From Pyrenochaeta sp. MPI-SDFR-AT-0127 (taxonomy: Eukaryota > Ascomycota > Dothideomycetes > Pleosporales > Cucurbitariaceae), in assembly GCA_020747015.1 (NCBI GenBank), contig JAGTJM010000013.1:496001-560000 (forward strand): a DNA stretch of 64,000 nucleotides. The letters are read 5' to 3'. Shown piece by piece: positions 19,513-29,363 of the stretch. Position 1 is the stretch's first letter. The number at the start of each line of letters is the position of its first letter. A program made the position numbers and the translations under genes. The notes beneath the pieces are model-generated. The model did no database searches. It saw only the letters and a program-made list of their open reading frames with translations, and was not told the DNA's origin.

Positions 19513-20236
19513 TTAGAACTGATCCAGAGTCATGCTCATTGAGACATCCGTGTTTTCGACCATCTTAGTGAACTCCTCAAAGCTGATCTTGCCGTCGCGG
19601 TCTAAGTCGGCTTCCATAATGGTTTTATCGACAATCTGGTCGTACATTAGTATCTGGAACATCACTTCTGGTTTGGCATTTTTATCGGCTTCACGTACCT
19701 GCTGTAATTGCTGGTCTTTCAAGTTGCTCCCCACCATCATCTTGAGCACAATGAATAGCTCGCCATTGCTGATATAGCCATCACGATCAATGTCATAGAC
19801 TCGAAACGCAAATCGTAGTTTCTCCTCTTTGTTGCCCTTGCTACTGAATGCGGAGAGACCAGAGACGAATTCTTGGAAGTCAACATCACCGCCGCCGTCC
19901 TCGTCGAAGATAGCAATCATGCGCGTTGCAAGTGGGTTCGAGGAGATTTGGGGGAGAGCAAGGAATTCGTCGCGTTCGATGGTACCGGAGTTGTCCTGTG
20001 GGTTTTGTTAAGTACGAGGCATAATAGATTGCATTTTTGGAGAGCAACATACCTTGTCCAGCTTCATGAAACGCTTTCGCAAGCGGTCTACCTCCTCACG
20101 GTCGACTGCATTTTGTTAGTACGATCTCTTCAGCCCCGCGGACGCTCAGACGACGAGCCCCTCTTTTGCGTCAGATATACATACAATTCGAGCCGGAGGC
20201 TATATTGTCGAGGAGGCCCGACTGTTGGTTTCCCAT
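19513..20236 (-). CDS. cnb1: calcineurin regulatory subunit B
   Basis: Four exons (20236-20185, 20105-20053, 19995-19699, 19635-19513) encode 174 residues, the usual CNB length. It begins MGNQQSGLLDNIASGSNF, with Gly2 suited to N-myristoylation. Four EF-hands are visible; intact loops include DKDNSGTIERDE, DEDGGGDVDFQE, DIDRDGYISNGE and DLDRDGKISFEE. The C-terminus VENTDVSMSMTLDQF is the conserved CNB end. It binds and activates the calcineurin A phosphatase in response to Ca2+, driving Crz1-type signalling, stress tolerance and, in pathogens, morphogenesis. The last intron (19636-19698, 63 nt) is a multiple of three and lacks stops. The gene is divergent from the Atg43-like gene with 222 bp between starts. 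Confidence 0.96.
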
Positions 20237-20458
20237 CTTGTTAACTTGTTCGCAGTAAGGATGGGCTTGGGGCGAGAAATATGGATGTAGCTGTCGTGGG
20301 GTTGTCGCCTTCTAGGTCCGGTCGCAAAGGGTCCAGGTGCGCTAATTGGGCAGGGGGGGTTCGACGTCAATTGCCAAGACTGGACATTCACTTCCGAGGT
20401 GCTGCTACTTCCTTGCATTGTAGCTATCAAGTTTCTCTTTGATAACAGGGCACGCAAT

Positions 20459-21092
20459 ATGGACTCGGATATTCCTGCTGAAATTACGTCGACGATACAA
20501 GGAGCTTCTATCAATCGTCACCCCTCACCGCGCCATGACCTCAACCCTTCGACGGCCGCATCTGAGAAGCAGCCCGTAACTCTCGATACGCATCCGGACC
20601 CTGACGCCCTCTCCGACCTCGCCGAAGATGAGATACCCATCAGCGTTCTCAACCCGGTACCACGGCGGAGTACAATGCCTCCGCTGCCCGACCTACGATT
20701 CGAGCAGAGCTACTTGAAGAGCATTGAGCAGGCACAAGGGTGGCAGGGCGTACTCTGGATTACATTGCGGGATCAGGTATGATTGAGAATAGAGATGTGC
20801 CAGGATTGCCATCAGCTCACAAACGTGGACAGGTCATCATGTGCTTTGCACAAGGTGTACTGTGGACGCTCATCCTTAACGGCTGGCGGCATTGGAATCG
20901 ATCGGCCAAGTTCAGCGGGCAGAGTGTTGGCGCACGGATACGGCGATGGTGGTGGGGTGTCAACAACTGGTCAATTCCAATCGCAAAATCACGGATGAAG
21001 CACACTAAATTTGCAAAAAATGTATCGGAGGTAAGTGCTGCCTTCCTAAATGTTCGATACCTTGGCTTACATTAGTGCAGATGACGCGCTAA
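20459..21092 (+). CDS. Atg43-like (former DUF1770) mitochondrial outer-membrane protein
   Basis: Exons 20459-20776, 20833-21030 and 21081-21092 give 175 residues; the last exon carries only three codons and the stop. The conserved block PPLPDLRFEQSYLKSI is followed by WQGVLWITLRDQVIMCFAQG and a hydrophobic stretch VLWTLILNGWRHWNR, the core of the fungal DUF1770 family. S. pombe Atg43, a mitophagy receptor that also works with the outer-membrane import machinery, belongs to this family as I recall it. The N-terminal half is disordered and acidic. No Atg8-interacting motif could be assigned with confidence, so a mitophagy role here is inferred from family only. Introns have GTATGA and GTAAGT donors and CAG acceptors. 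Confidence 0.8.
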
Positions 21093-21491
21093 TCAATGAT
21101 GTAGTATTACCAGGGAGAATTCACGAGCGCTGCTCAAATGTGAGTGTATGCGCTGTAATATTGCATATCTTGGCGTCTTTAAAAAGGAAACCAATACTGT
21201 CATCCATAATGACACAAGTTCAAAGTAGCTTTGCATTACATCGACACAACCAGACAAACGATTTTGAATACGATACAGTGATGCAAATCATATATCCGAA
21301 TGTGCATACTACCTCCCAACTATACGGCATCATCAATACATGCCTCATGCCGATCGGTGGATCTTCATCGTGTCCTCCTTGCTTTGTAGTTTACATTATG
21401 TTCTAGCAGCTTTCTGTTGTTGTCACTCGCATTTGGACTTCGCTTTGATTGTTCTATTGCAGCCGGTTTGCACCAAAGACAGCTATATTGC

Positions 21492-21807
21492 TTCTCTACA
21501 TGAATTGAATGATATCAAGAGCTGGCCAGAAGTAATTCCTGTGATGGAGACCGGCGAGCAGCGAGCTTTCCTTGATCCGTCCAAGGCCAAGATGTGGCGC
21601 ACATGTTGGTCAGGTCAATATGTCACCGCTCTCAACTCTGCTTACCACAGCACAATGGCAATTACTTTCGTCAAGTTGACTATCCGTCCTCTACATTTGA
21701 AAACCTTTGCTCCAATCCAAGCTCCTCCAAGAAAAGACGACAGTGACAAGGACAACATAGAGGGTAAGAACAAGGGTAAGGACATGCTGAAACCAAGGAA
21801 CTACTGA
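21492..21807 (+). pseudogene. truncated copy of the 3' end of the ART-like gene
   Basis: The plus-strand frame contains NDIKSWPEVIPVMETGEQRAF, then KMWRTCWSGQ and LNSAYHSTMAITFVKLT. These align collinearly with residues ~395-480 of the minus-strand protein at 2606-4096 (DIKSWPEVLHSMEFGEQRAF, NMWRTCWSGQ, LNSAYRNTMAITFVKST). It even keeps a Lys-rich tail (GKNKGKDMLK) before its TGA. DNA identity looks around 80 percent. The N-terminal four fifths, including the ART-like segment, are missing, and the sequence just upstream (21093-21480) has no matching frame. It lies about 400 bp past the Atg43-like stop. Best read as a decayed duplicate. 21808-22142 holds nothing else. Confidence 0.8.
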
Positions 21808-22142
21808 TTGGAAATTGTGGCAACGTCAAAATGTAGCTGGGAGCGTGGATTACTAGCAGTTCTCGAAGGGCAAAGGACCTTGCGAGAGGTATTACGGGTT
21901 TAGCGAGTACATGAGTATCAGGTTTTGAATCTCATATCTCTTGATGAAAGCCAGACTATACATAACACGAGGACATAAGCGAGCTCACAACCGTAAACAT
22001 TCTTGTCGTCCTTCACGGTGGTAGTTGACAGCACGCTTGAATCTTTAATGTAGTACTGATAATCTCTAGCAGCCTGACGTGTGATTGCCCATCCCTAACA
22101 TCTCTGTCCACTTGTAATTTGGACACTTTTCTGTTTCCCACT

Positions 22143-22568
22143 TTAGCAGCCCCAGTAGCACCTCATGCTTTTGCCTCCCGAGAAGCTACCGCATCTTTCG
22201 TTGAAAGAATTGCCCAAGTCTGCAATCTGATTTTGGCAATTGTTGTCAGAGTAGACCTTGCAAGCTACTCCAAGATTGGCTAAGAAGCCGCCTCCGACCG
22301 TCTTAAGAGAGCTGAAGGAATTGTATTGAAAACAGTGCCCTGTACAATCGGGAGCGTACGATCCGAGTCGGGTGCCTGAGCACCCGGATCCAGAATAATA
22401 TGTTACACATTCGCGGCGTACCCCACTACCACACTCTGCTCGGGGAAGCAGTGTAAGGTTGTGAGTGGTGTCGTGCTCGACTTCGCCATGGAGAACAACA
22501 GGGTTGGCTGACGTAGTAAGGAGGAGAGCGGATGGAAGCAAAAGACCCAATACGCTGGAGGCACGCAT
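22143..22568 (-). CDS. small secreted cysteine-rich protein (effector candidate)
   Basis: One exon of 141 residues. Residues 1-21 (MRASSVLGLLLPSALLLTTSA) form a clear signal peptide. A short propeptide-like segment ends LLPRAECG, where a dibasic-poor Arg site may be cleaved. The mature part carries ten cysteines, with pairs that could form five disulfides, including C-x4-6-C spacings and a terminal MRCYWGC. Gly/Ser-rich loops (GSGCSGTRLGSY) suggest a compact disulfide-rich fold. I do not recognise a named family. Size, secretion and cysteine content fit apoplastic effector-type proteins of plant-associated Dothideomycetes; role is inference. Confidence 0.8.
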   Translation of the reverse strand: MRASSVLGLLLPSALLLTTSANPVVLHGEVEHDTTHNLTLLPRAECGSGVRRECVTYYSGSGCSGTRLGSYAPDCTGHCFQYNSFSSLKTVGGGFLANLGVACKVYSDNNCQNQIADLGNSFNERCGSFSGGKSMRCYWGC

Positions 22569-23723
22569 TGTAGGACGTTATTGTGATAATAATGGAGTGA
22601 AAGTTTAGATTGTCTTCGATGACATGTATGAAGTATCTGTGGCGATACGAAATTCTTGATAAAGAGGAGAGAACTTTCAATTGGACCAAGAGAGAATTGG
22701 AGTAAGCTGTGAAGTACTTACGTACGTTTTCGCGCTGATACATGGTTATATAGATCAATTCTTGGATTGGAGTACTAACTACTTTTAGTCTTTGATAAAA
22801 TTCTCGCGGCCAAGATTCGTGAAGGATCATGGCCTTGTGGTGTAGCACCTGTTCTGGTAGATCGTGAGCCTTGCCCCGTTTTCTTTCAAGAAGAATATCT
22901 CGAACTGGGGATGGTCGAAGATGGAATAATCAACGGTGGCTTAAGTAACATTACAGGAAACATCATTTAGTGCTCATAATTGCACTAACCAATCAGTAGA
23001 TTTTAAACCTATTTGCATTCGAGGAGGGCATGAAATGATACGTCTAGAAGTACACCAAAAATGTAGGAAAACTAAATTATCGAGCAATTCCTTATCTTTG
23101 ATGGACACAATGAAAGTTTGTTGCACGAGATAGACCGCTCTTCCATATAGCCGGCGCATTGGCCATCAGTCGCCTGTTTGACTTGATGTAGTAAAGTATA
23201 CTTGCTTTGTCTTTTTTGTCGTCTGTTCATCCGTGTTGTTTAAATTGAAAAATCTCGTATTTCGGTGGAAAAAAAGATGAATAAGCGAGCTCTTCCTGGC
23301 CGACATACCAATGACGATTTGGGTAAGTAGATTTTGTTTGCTAAGCGCTGCATTCGGGTCGTCCCCCGGAATGAAAGGCTGGAAAATAAAAGGTTTGTTG
23401 TTTGAAGGCAAGCTTGTTAACAGTTGTGTAAACTCTGACTGCTGTAACTTGCCCTGAATTGAAGATGTAATTTGTGCCCTTGTGAGATCGAGTATCACTT
23501 TTCAGGGCCGCTTGATGAGCGAGAGAATGACAGCGTTTTCGATATCTTGAGGTAATTAGAGTGTTTCATTCATTGGTGGATCCAGAATATACTACTCTTG
23601 GTCGCTCTCAAATACTGTTCAACAGCGTTTATACTCAAAAAGGCCGTTATACTTCGTCCGTAACCGCTCAAACAAATGGGTATAGTCACCTCTACGTATC
23701 GTCTTTCTGCTGGCCCTGTTCAT
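22569..23723. other. intergenic 1.15 kb
   Basis: Promoter of the secreted protein and 3' flank of the GTPase gene. A 110-residue minus-strand frame at 23166-23498 (MILDLTRAQITSSIQGK...) is followed by a donor-like GTATGTCGG and might be an exon, but no partner exon was found. Confidence 0.45.
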
Positions 23724-24463
23724 CTACCGCATGAGTGGCGGCCTTGCTTCCTTATTAAATGCCATACGACTGCACAACCATTCTACCGCCTCTTGTACTC
23801 CAGTGCCTGTCAGCGCACTGCATGGCAACACCCTACTGTCCCTCACATTGCCTCCTTTCTCGCCTTCGAAAACTCTCCTCACAAACCCTTCCTTGATGCG
23901 CACCACCTCCACACAGTCTTCCCTATCCTGTTTATTTGCCAAAATCAAAATTGGCACACCACTCGCATCCTCGTTTGCCAGTACACTCTCTAGCACCAAC
24001 TTGCACTCGTCTAATCGTCCAATGTCCTCGTTCCTTGCCGCATCGACGCTCGATAGATCAGCTAGTGTCGCGTTTCCAACATCGCTGCTGTCTATCACGA
24101 AGACGATCGCATGGCAGCTACTGTAATAGCTTTGCCACAAGCCGCGCAAGCTGTGTTGACCGCCTACGTCCCATATTTTTAGATAGATCGGTGGATTTGG
24201 AGGTGGAAGGGCGATAGTAGCGACATTTTGGCCGACAGTGGGAACTGTTTTTAGGTTTGGATGCGAAGGTGTGTAGGTGCCTTTGATCTGCTCGAGGAGT
24301 GTAGTCTTTCCGGCATTGTCAAGACCGAGGAGGAGGACGGAGTACTCTGGTCGGTGTCAGCTAGGGTCCATATGTTATGTAGCGCTAGGGTGGAGAGTGA
24401 AGGATTGCGATTACCTTCTTTACTTGTGGCGTGTAGGTATATGGACTTAAAGAGATGGTACAT
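23724..24463 (-). CDS. ARFRP1/Arl3-type small GTPase
   Basis: Exons 24463-24415 and 24346-23724 join inside a Glu codon over a 68-nt intron, giving 223 residues. It starts MYHLFKSIYLHATSKEE, with no Gly2, so N-acetylation rather than myristoylation is expected, as in yeast Arl3. The P-loop GLDNAGKTT, switch I Thr in PTVGQN, the WDVGGQ switch II motif and NKQD guanine-specificity motif are all present, then CSALTG. The SLRGLWQSYYSSCHAIVFVID segment matches the ARFRP1 branch. This GTPase acts at the trans-Golgi, recruiting Arl1 and golgins. An Asp/Glu-rich insertion follows the DSSD segment. Confidence 0.88.
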
Positions 24464-24821
24464 TGTCTGCGGAGAGCTGAGTGCCGGTCGTGCGCTTCAC
24501 ATGTTCGTGGTGGTGCAGTCAGTTTAGTACGGCGCGCTATTGATGCCTTGATATGGTCTTATCGATAACCAGCACACTTGGTTGTGGCACGCCTCGTCAC
24601 CTGTCATGTCCGTTTCCCAACAAAAGTTGCTAGTACTAAAGTGTGTTCATCTGAGCCCCCCAAAAGACGAACATGTCATGTACTTGCAATCTAGATACAC
24701 ATCTTCGTGCCTATGAAAAGCTAATAATGAGCAATCTGAGCGTAGAGCAAGTGCTGCTTCACCCCAAAATAACACGAGCATGTAAGACCGTTGCGGGAGT
24801 CTAGGTATGGCCAGGTGCCCA
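24464..24821. other. intergenic 358 bp
   Basis: Upstream region of the GTPase and 3' flank of the methyltransferase gene. Nothing specific recognised. Confidence 0.4.
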
Positions 24822-26181
24822 TCATTTCTTCCTTGCTACCCAGAATGACGGTCGATACGTGTTCTGGAGCATGCTATGCGGGTTGGAAATATACCCTGTC
24901 ACAATATTCCCACACTCATGCTTCTCCATTGTGAATCCGAGATGCTCCACAAGCGCCAACACCTCCTCATGCGTCAATTCGACTGAACCAGGATCACCAA
25001 TGCCTGCATCAATATGTTCACCTCTTGTTGTCCTGTGTTCATCGCTTTCGTCTCCATCAGAAGCTTTGCGCGAAACATGATGCCATAGTAGAGGCCCTAG
25101 GTTGACCCACACCCCGCCTGGAGCGAGACAATTGCGTACAGCTTCAATGTACCGAATGATATTCGGTGCAGTGTCGATGAAGAAGACCGTAGCTACTGCG
25201 TTGAAAGCGTTCGAATACTCAGGTTGGGTATACAGTACGCAAAAGTCACCGGTTGACATGCTCATCCTTTCATGGCCTGGTACCTGTGATTGCCCTACGC
25301 TTGCGAGCACAGCACCAGGATGAACGTCCGGGATTGAAAACGTTTGAAACTGATCAGTGCGGCTGATGTGATTAGAACAATTCAGTGCAAACGGGGCAAG
25401 CTTGAACTGCCCAGCTTTCTCTGTGTGATTGAGGATGAGGGAGCTTGCCATGAGTTCATGGTACGATATCTCATTCCCTTCAACACTGAAGCCGGCACGA
25501 CATATATCGAAGACTAGACGCCCCAGGCCAGCTCCTGGGACCAATACTCTGAGCTCAGATCTGTCCAACTCTGCTGACGCCGCTGACTTTGATGCAAACT
25601 CGTTGTTCAATACCGCAATGACTGGATCAAAGCACTTGGTTCGCTCGGCTGCACCTTCTCCACTCCACTCCCGGTAAAACTGGTTCACGCAGCTCCGTAC
25701 TTTGTCTACATCGGTTTGTGAGGGCTGCACATGCATATGATCCATCACAATCGAGTAGATCTGATATTCGTTGTGAGCATGTTTTTCCGGCACGATCGAG
25801 GCTACCCATTCACTGTCGACGGTGGGTGCTATGAAGGCTTTAAAGCCTGCAATAAAGATAGCTTCGGCCAGTTCTGCATTGCCGTCGATTAAGTCATCTA
25901 GTTTTGAGAAGGAGTCGAGGACTGAAAACGGTGGCTTCGTCAACAGCATCCAGTGCTCTTGAGGTAGTGAATAGAATGCTTGTCGACGGACGTGGGTGCC
26001 ATTGTAATGCGCAAGGCGGCGATACGAGCTGGCGTGGATCAGTATCAGTGTCCTGTTTGGCGTCACGATTGAAGGCGTAACCGTAAACCTACCGAAAGGA
26101 GTCTAGAACTGACAGAAGGTGCTTTTGTTCCTCTGGATCTGCCATTGGATCAAAATCACCCTCCCACTCCTTTTGTGCCAT
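24822..26181 (-). CDS. N2227/CARNMT1-family carnosine N-methyltransferase-like protein
   Basis: Exons 26181-26093 and 26028-24822 join inside an Arg codon, giving 431 residues. After a helical N-terminus (DSFRSYRRLAHYNGTHVRRQ) comes the class I methyltransferase core: motif I VLVPGAGLGRLVFDICRAG, acidic EGNEISYHELMASS, and motif IV region VATVFFIDTAPNIIRYI, then NLGPLLWHH and GYISNPHSMLQ, all hallmarks of the N2227 family (human CARNMT1, yeast YNL092W). The enzyme methylates the imidazole of carnosine or histidine-containing substrates with SAM; the fungal substrate is uncertain because fungi lack abundant carnosine. It is divergent from the PAC4-like gene with 316 bp between starts. Confidence 0.9.
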
Positions 26182-26497
26182 TTCTGCTACTTTGTCTGCC
26201 TTAAATGGCCCGCGTTTTTGCTCGACCTCAGCCGAAGATCTCCGTGCTGCTCTCGCGAATTCACAGAGACTTCGGGTCTCAACTCTGGAGCTCTTTACGG
26301 AATCTTATAATCGGTACTATAACCGATTCCGGAACGCTCCTTGACGGTTGCAAGCTATTTGTGTATCGTGATGGTTCTTGGGGAGAGCAAATCGATATAC
26401 TCTAAACTCCGAAACTTCCCCGTGCGAACATTGCGAGCTTACCCCGCGGTCCCATCATATGCCGGCAACCTCAGAGCATCATTGCCAATCTCACACA

Positions 26498-26991
26498 ATG
26501 GCTGCTAGTATGACCAACGGCGACGCGTCGCACGCGCCTATTGAGGTCGCCTTTCCGCTACCGAGAGCACCGCATACGAACATGCACCTCCAGCTAACCA
26601 ACAACGGCCCGAACCTGGTGCTCTTTCTCACCACCGCCACATCCGACTCGGCCTCTTCAACTCCTCTTGGATCTTTCGTATATGCTTTGCCAAATGTATG
26701 AAGCTGCTTCTCGGATTAGCATCTGTGAACAATGCTAACGTCATTACGCAGAGAACTTCGCCAACTGAAACATTGAGCACGCCGCTCTTTACACAAAATG
26801 GAACCCTAGACTTCGCGACTCGGTTATCCAAGGTACTCGCGCGTAAGACAGGAAAGCCGGTATACGTTGGCAACTCAGCTAGCTTCGCAAGTGCAGGCAT
26901 GGGAGGCACAGTTGAGGAAGAAATGGAGGGGTTCCGAAGGGTCGTTGAGGTCGTCATGAGTTTGTTGGAAGAAAAACCATCCAACACATAA
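26498..26991 (+). CDS. proteasome assembly chaperone 4-like protein
   Basis: Exons 26498-26695 and 26752-26991 (phase 0, intron with CTAAC branch) encode 145 residues. LSTPLFTQNGTLDFATRLSK followed by LARKTGKPVYVGNSASF parallels the PAC4 pattern (S-T-x-L...LA-x-R-LARKT-x-K-x-V-x-V), and a C-terminal acidic helix EEEMEGFRRVVEVVMSLLEE follows. PAC4 (yeast Poc4/Dmp1-type) pairs with PAC3 to guide alpha-ring assembly of the 20S proteasome in the cytosol. The start with context CACACAATGG is preferred over an upstream in-frame ATG. The call is by pattern, and distant homologues of this family are poorly conserved. Confidence 0.75.
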
Positions 26992-28218
26992 TACTTGTGC
27001 GTCTGCAGAGAAGACTTCATACATGAGACTGCAAAGGACCTTGCCGTAGATACACTATGCTCGGCCTCCTATGTGAGATTGAAGATATGGGTATGACAGA
27101 CAAGTTTACTCAAGAAGAAAAGCCTGTACTGACATCACTCGAAGCATACGCACATATCCGAAGTATAATTCGTTCTCAATTTCCTGTTAAGGTTGATGTT
27201 CGGGGCTAATGCCTCATGGATCGCTCGATCACCCTTGAACGCGTCGTTTTCTCTAAGTCAAGGATTGAGGAAGGGCTCGTTGGGACTAAGTATGAATATG
27301 AGGGCTTGTCAGACGTCTACTCACCCGCCAGCGTGCAACATCTAAGCTCAAGTAATGACGCTATTGTCGATTGCCCGTTACGGCGGTTGACAATGTCAAT
27401 ATCAGGAAAATTGTCGTGGCGACCACTGGGTGACAAACTACCCATCTTATACTATATCATCCAGTGGCGCGAGAGCGAAAGAAACACTCGTAACGAAACA
27501 TGGGAGGTATTTAGGCGTGTCACGATTAGCACAGGTAAAGCAGAGATGTATCAAAGAGCGTACTATGGTTCCTCCATCGTAGTGGCATAGTTCCTGCACG
27601 ATTGATCTATCCCAGATCTTGCATGCAATTTGCCGATGGCTTCTCTGGGAGATGCATTGAAACATAATTAAATCAACACGAAGAGGATTAAAAGCTTTCG
27701 ACTGCACCTTAATCTGTTATTGGTGACATAGTAGGGTCGTCTATGTCAGCTGCAACGCGTACATTGTCCTGGTCCGTGACCACTCATGAATGCGGCGAGC
27801 TTGAGCTTGAAAGCTAGCTTCTGAGTCATCTTGCCTACAGAATATCGCCTCTGCTTGCCACATAGCAATTATCAAAGACCGTCATCATCGCTGGAGTTCC
27901 GTGTTCCGTACTAGAGCCCTTCCGAAGCGGCATATACGACTTACGTCAGAACCATGTGTAACCAACTATACAGCATCCAAGGAGTCATCACATTCATCAT
28001 CTACGGCTTAGTAGAGACAACTTCAAGCATACAGGCTGACAAGTGTTCCTGTATACCAATTTTCACGCTGCAATCATCAATCAGTACCCAAAAGATTTGC
28101 GGTGACTCGAAACTTCCGTTTCATTGACGGCGCACGAAGTAATACCGTAGTACTGCCCCTACGGCTCTTTGCTTCACTGCCTGATTATGGACCCAAGTAG
28201 TAACAGCATTTGATCACA
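26992..28218. other. intergenic 1.2 kb between convergent genes
   Basis: Both flanking genes end here. A plus-strand frame at 27216-27590 (124 residues) has no recognisable domain or promoter and is not supported. Confidence 0.5.
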
Positions 28219-29363
28219 TCAATCCTGCATGTCAAGCACAAGCTTCCCTCTAACCTTTCCATCGAAGACATCCTGGCTTGCCTGCTGCAAGCCTGAGAGA
28301 CCGCCTCCGACTTTAGTAAAATTGACGGGCTCTACAAGACCTTTCGACAGCACTTCGGGCAGGTATTCTTGGTACCACCAAGTTCTCCAGTCGCTGTATT
28401 CATTTTTCTGTGCAGCCTGGGAGAAGGCTGTATAGATGATTTCAATGTTTGATGGAAGCTCATCAACTTTGCCCGGCAGGACGCTCGCAAACTTGCCTCC
28501 GCTTGGTCCAAGCAGGGTCGTCAAAGCTTTTTGTGAGGCTGGGTCGCCGCTGGCTGTGAAGAGGTATTTGTACGGTCCAAATTTGCGAAGTTGCTCAACA
28601 ACATCAGCAGCTTTGTAATCGATCACCTCAGATGCTCCAAGCCTCTTCTGACGCTCGATGTCTCTGGGCGAGGCTGTAACGACGACTTTGTGCCCAACCT
28701 GGTAAGTGTTAATATTGGACATCCTTAATCAGAATAATGATTGAAGTGGATGGATTTACCTGTTTCGCGTATTGTACTGCATAAGAGCCAACGGCTCCAC
28801 CAGCCCCCCATATGAGGACCCTCTCTTCTTCTTTACCGGTGCCTGGAGTTCCCATACCAAGAAAGACGTGCAAAGCTGCAACCGCTGTTTGCAATGGGAA
28901 GTCGACTAGCACGGCTTGTTCGAAAGCAACATCGCCAATCTTTATTTCAGTCAGGATGTATTCTTTCAGCTTTCTGGAGTGGGAAACGTACCTTCGCTAC
29001 AGTTTTGGCGTCACATATGACGAGTTGCTGCCAGGTACCTGTTCGTCGGTTGTCGTCGGTCTTAACATAAGCTGCGGTATCAAAGACGACTCTATCGCCG
29101 ACCTTAAGCCCAGTAACGCCTTCGCCCAGTTCTTCGACAACGCCTGCGCCGCTGGTACCGAGGACAGCTGGATACTTCAGTTGCGAGGCAGGACCATAAC
29201 CGGCAATCAGCATTTTCGTGTCCAGGGGTTGGAGAGCAACCGCATGATTGTTGATGAGGACTTCACCTGGCGCTGGGTGAGGCGCTTCAGTGTTTGTCAC
29301 TTCGAGCGTCTTACCCGGGCCAGGCATAAAGGCAGCGCGATGTTTTACGACCATTTTCACCAA
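28219..29363 (-). CDS. zinc-independent medium-chain reductase (ToxD/CipB/quinone-oxidoreductase type)
   Basis: Exons 29363-28992, 28939-28760 and 28698-28219 (all phase 0) give 343 residues. The GroES-like N-terminus has HAVALQPLDTKMLIAGYG, LGTSGAGVVEELGEG and VGDRVVF; the zinc ligands of alcohol dehydrogenases are absent. The Rossmann domain has VLIWGAGGAVGSYAVQYAKQ and later ASEVIDYKAADV. The C-terminus GKVRGKLVLDMQD is typical of fungal trans-enoyl-reductase/ToxD-like members. Reaction: NADPH-dependent reduction of an enoyl or quinone substrate, not predictable from sequence. No polyketide synthase or other cluster gene lies nearby, so a stand-alone detoxification role is more likely (inference). 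Start could be Met1 or Met4. Confidence 0.88.

Noticed and set aside
28219..29363. Secondary-metabolite cluster around the ToxD-like reductase
   Set aside because: No polyketide synthase, NRPS, P450 or cluster regulator lies within the window; flanking genes are housekeeping or empty.
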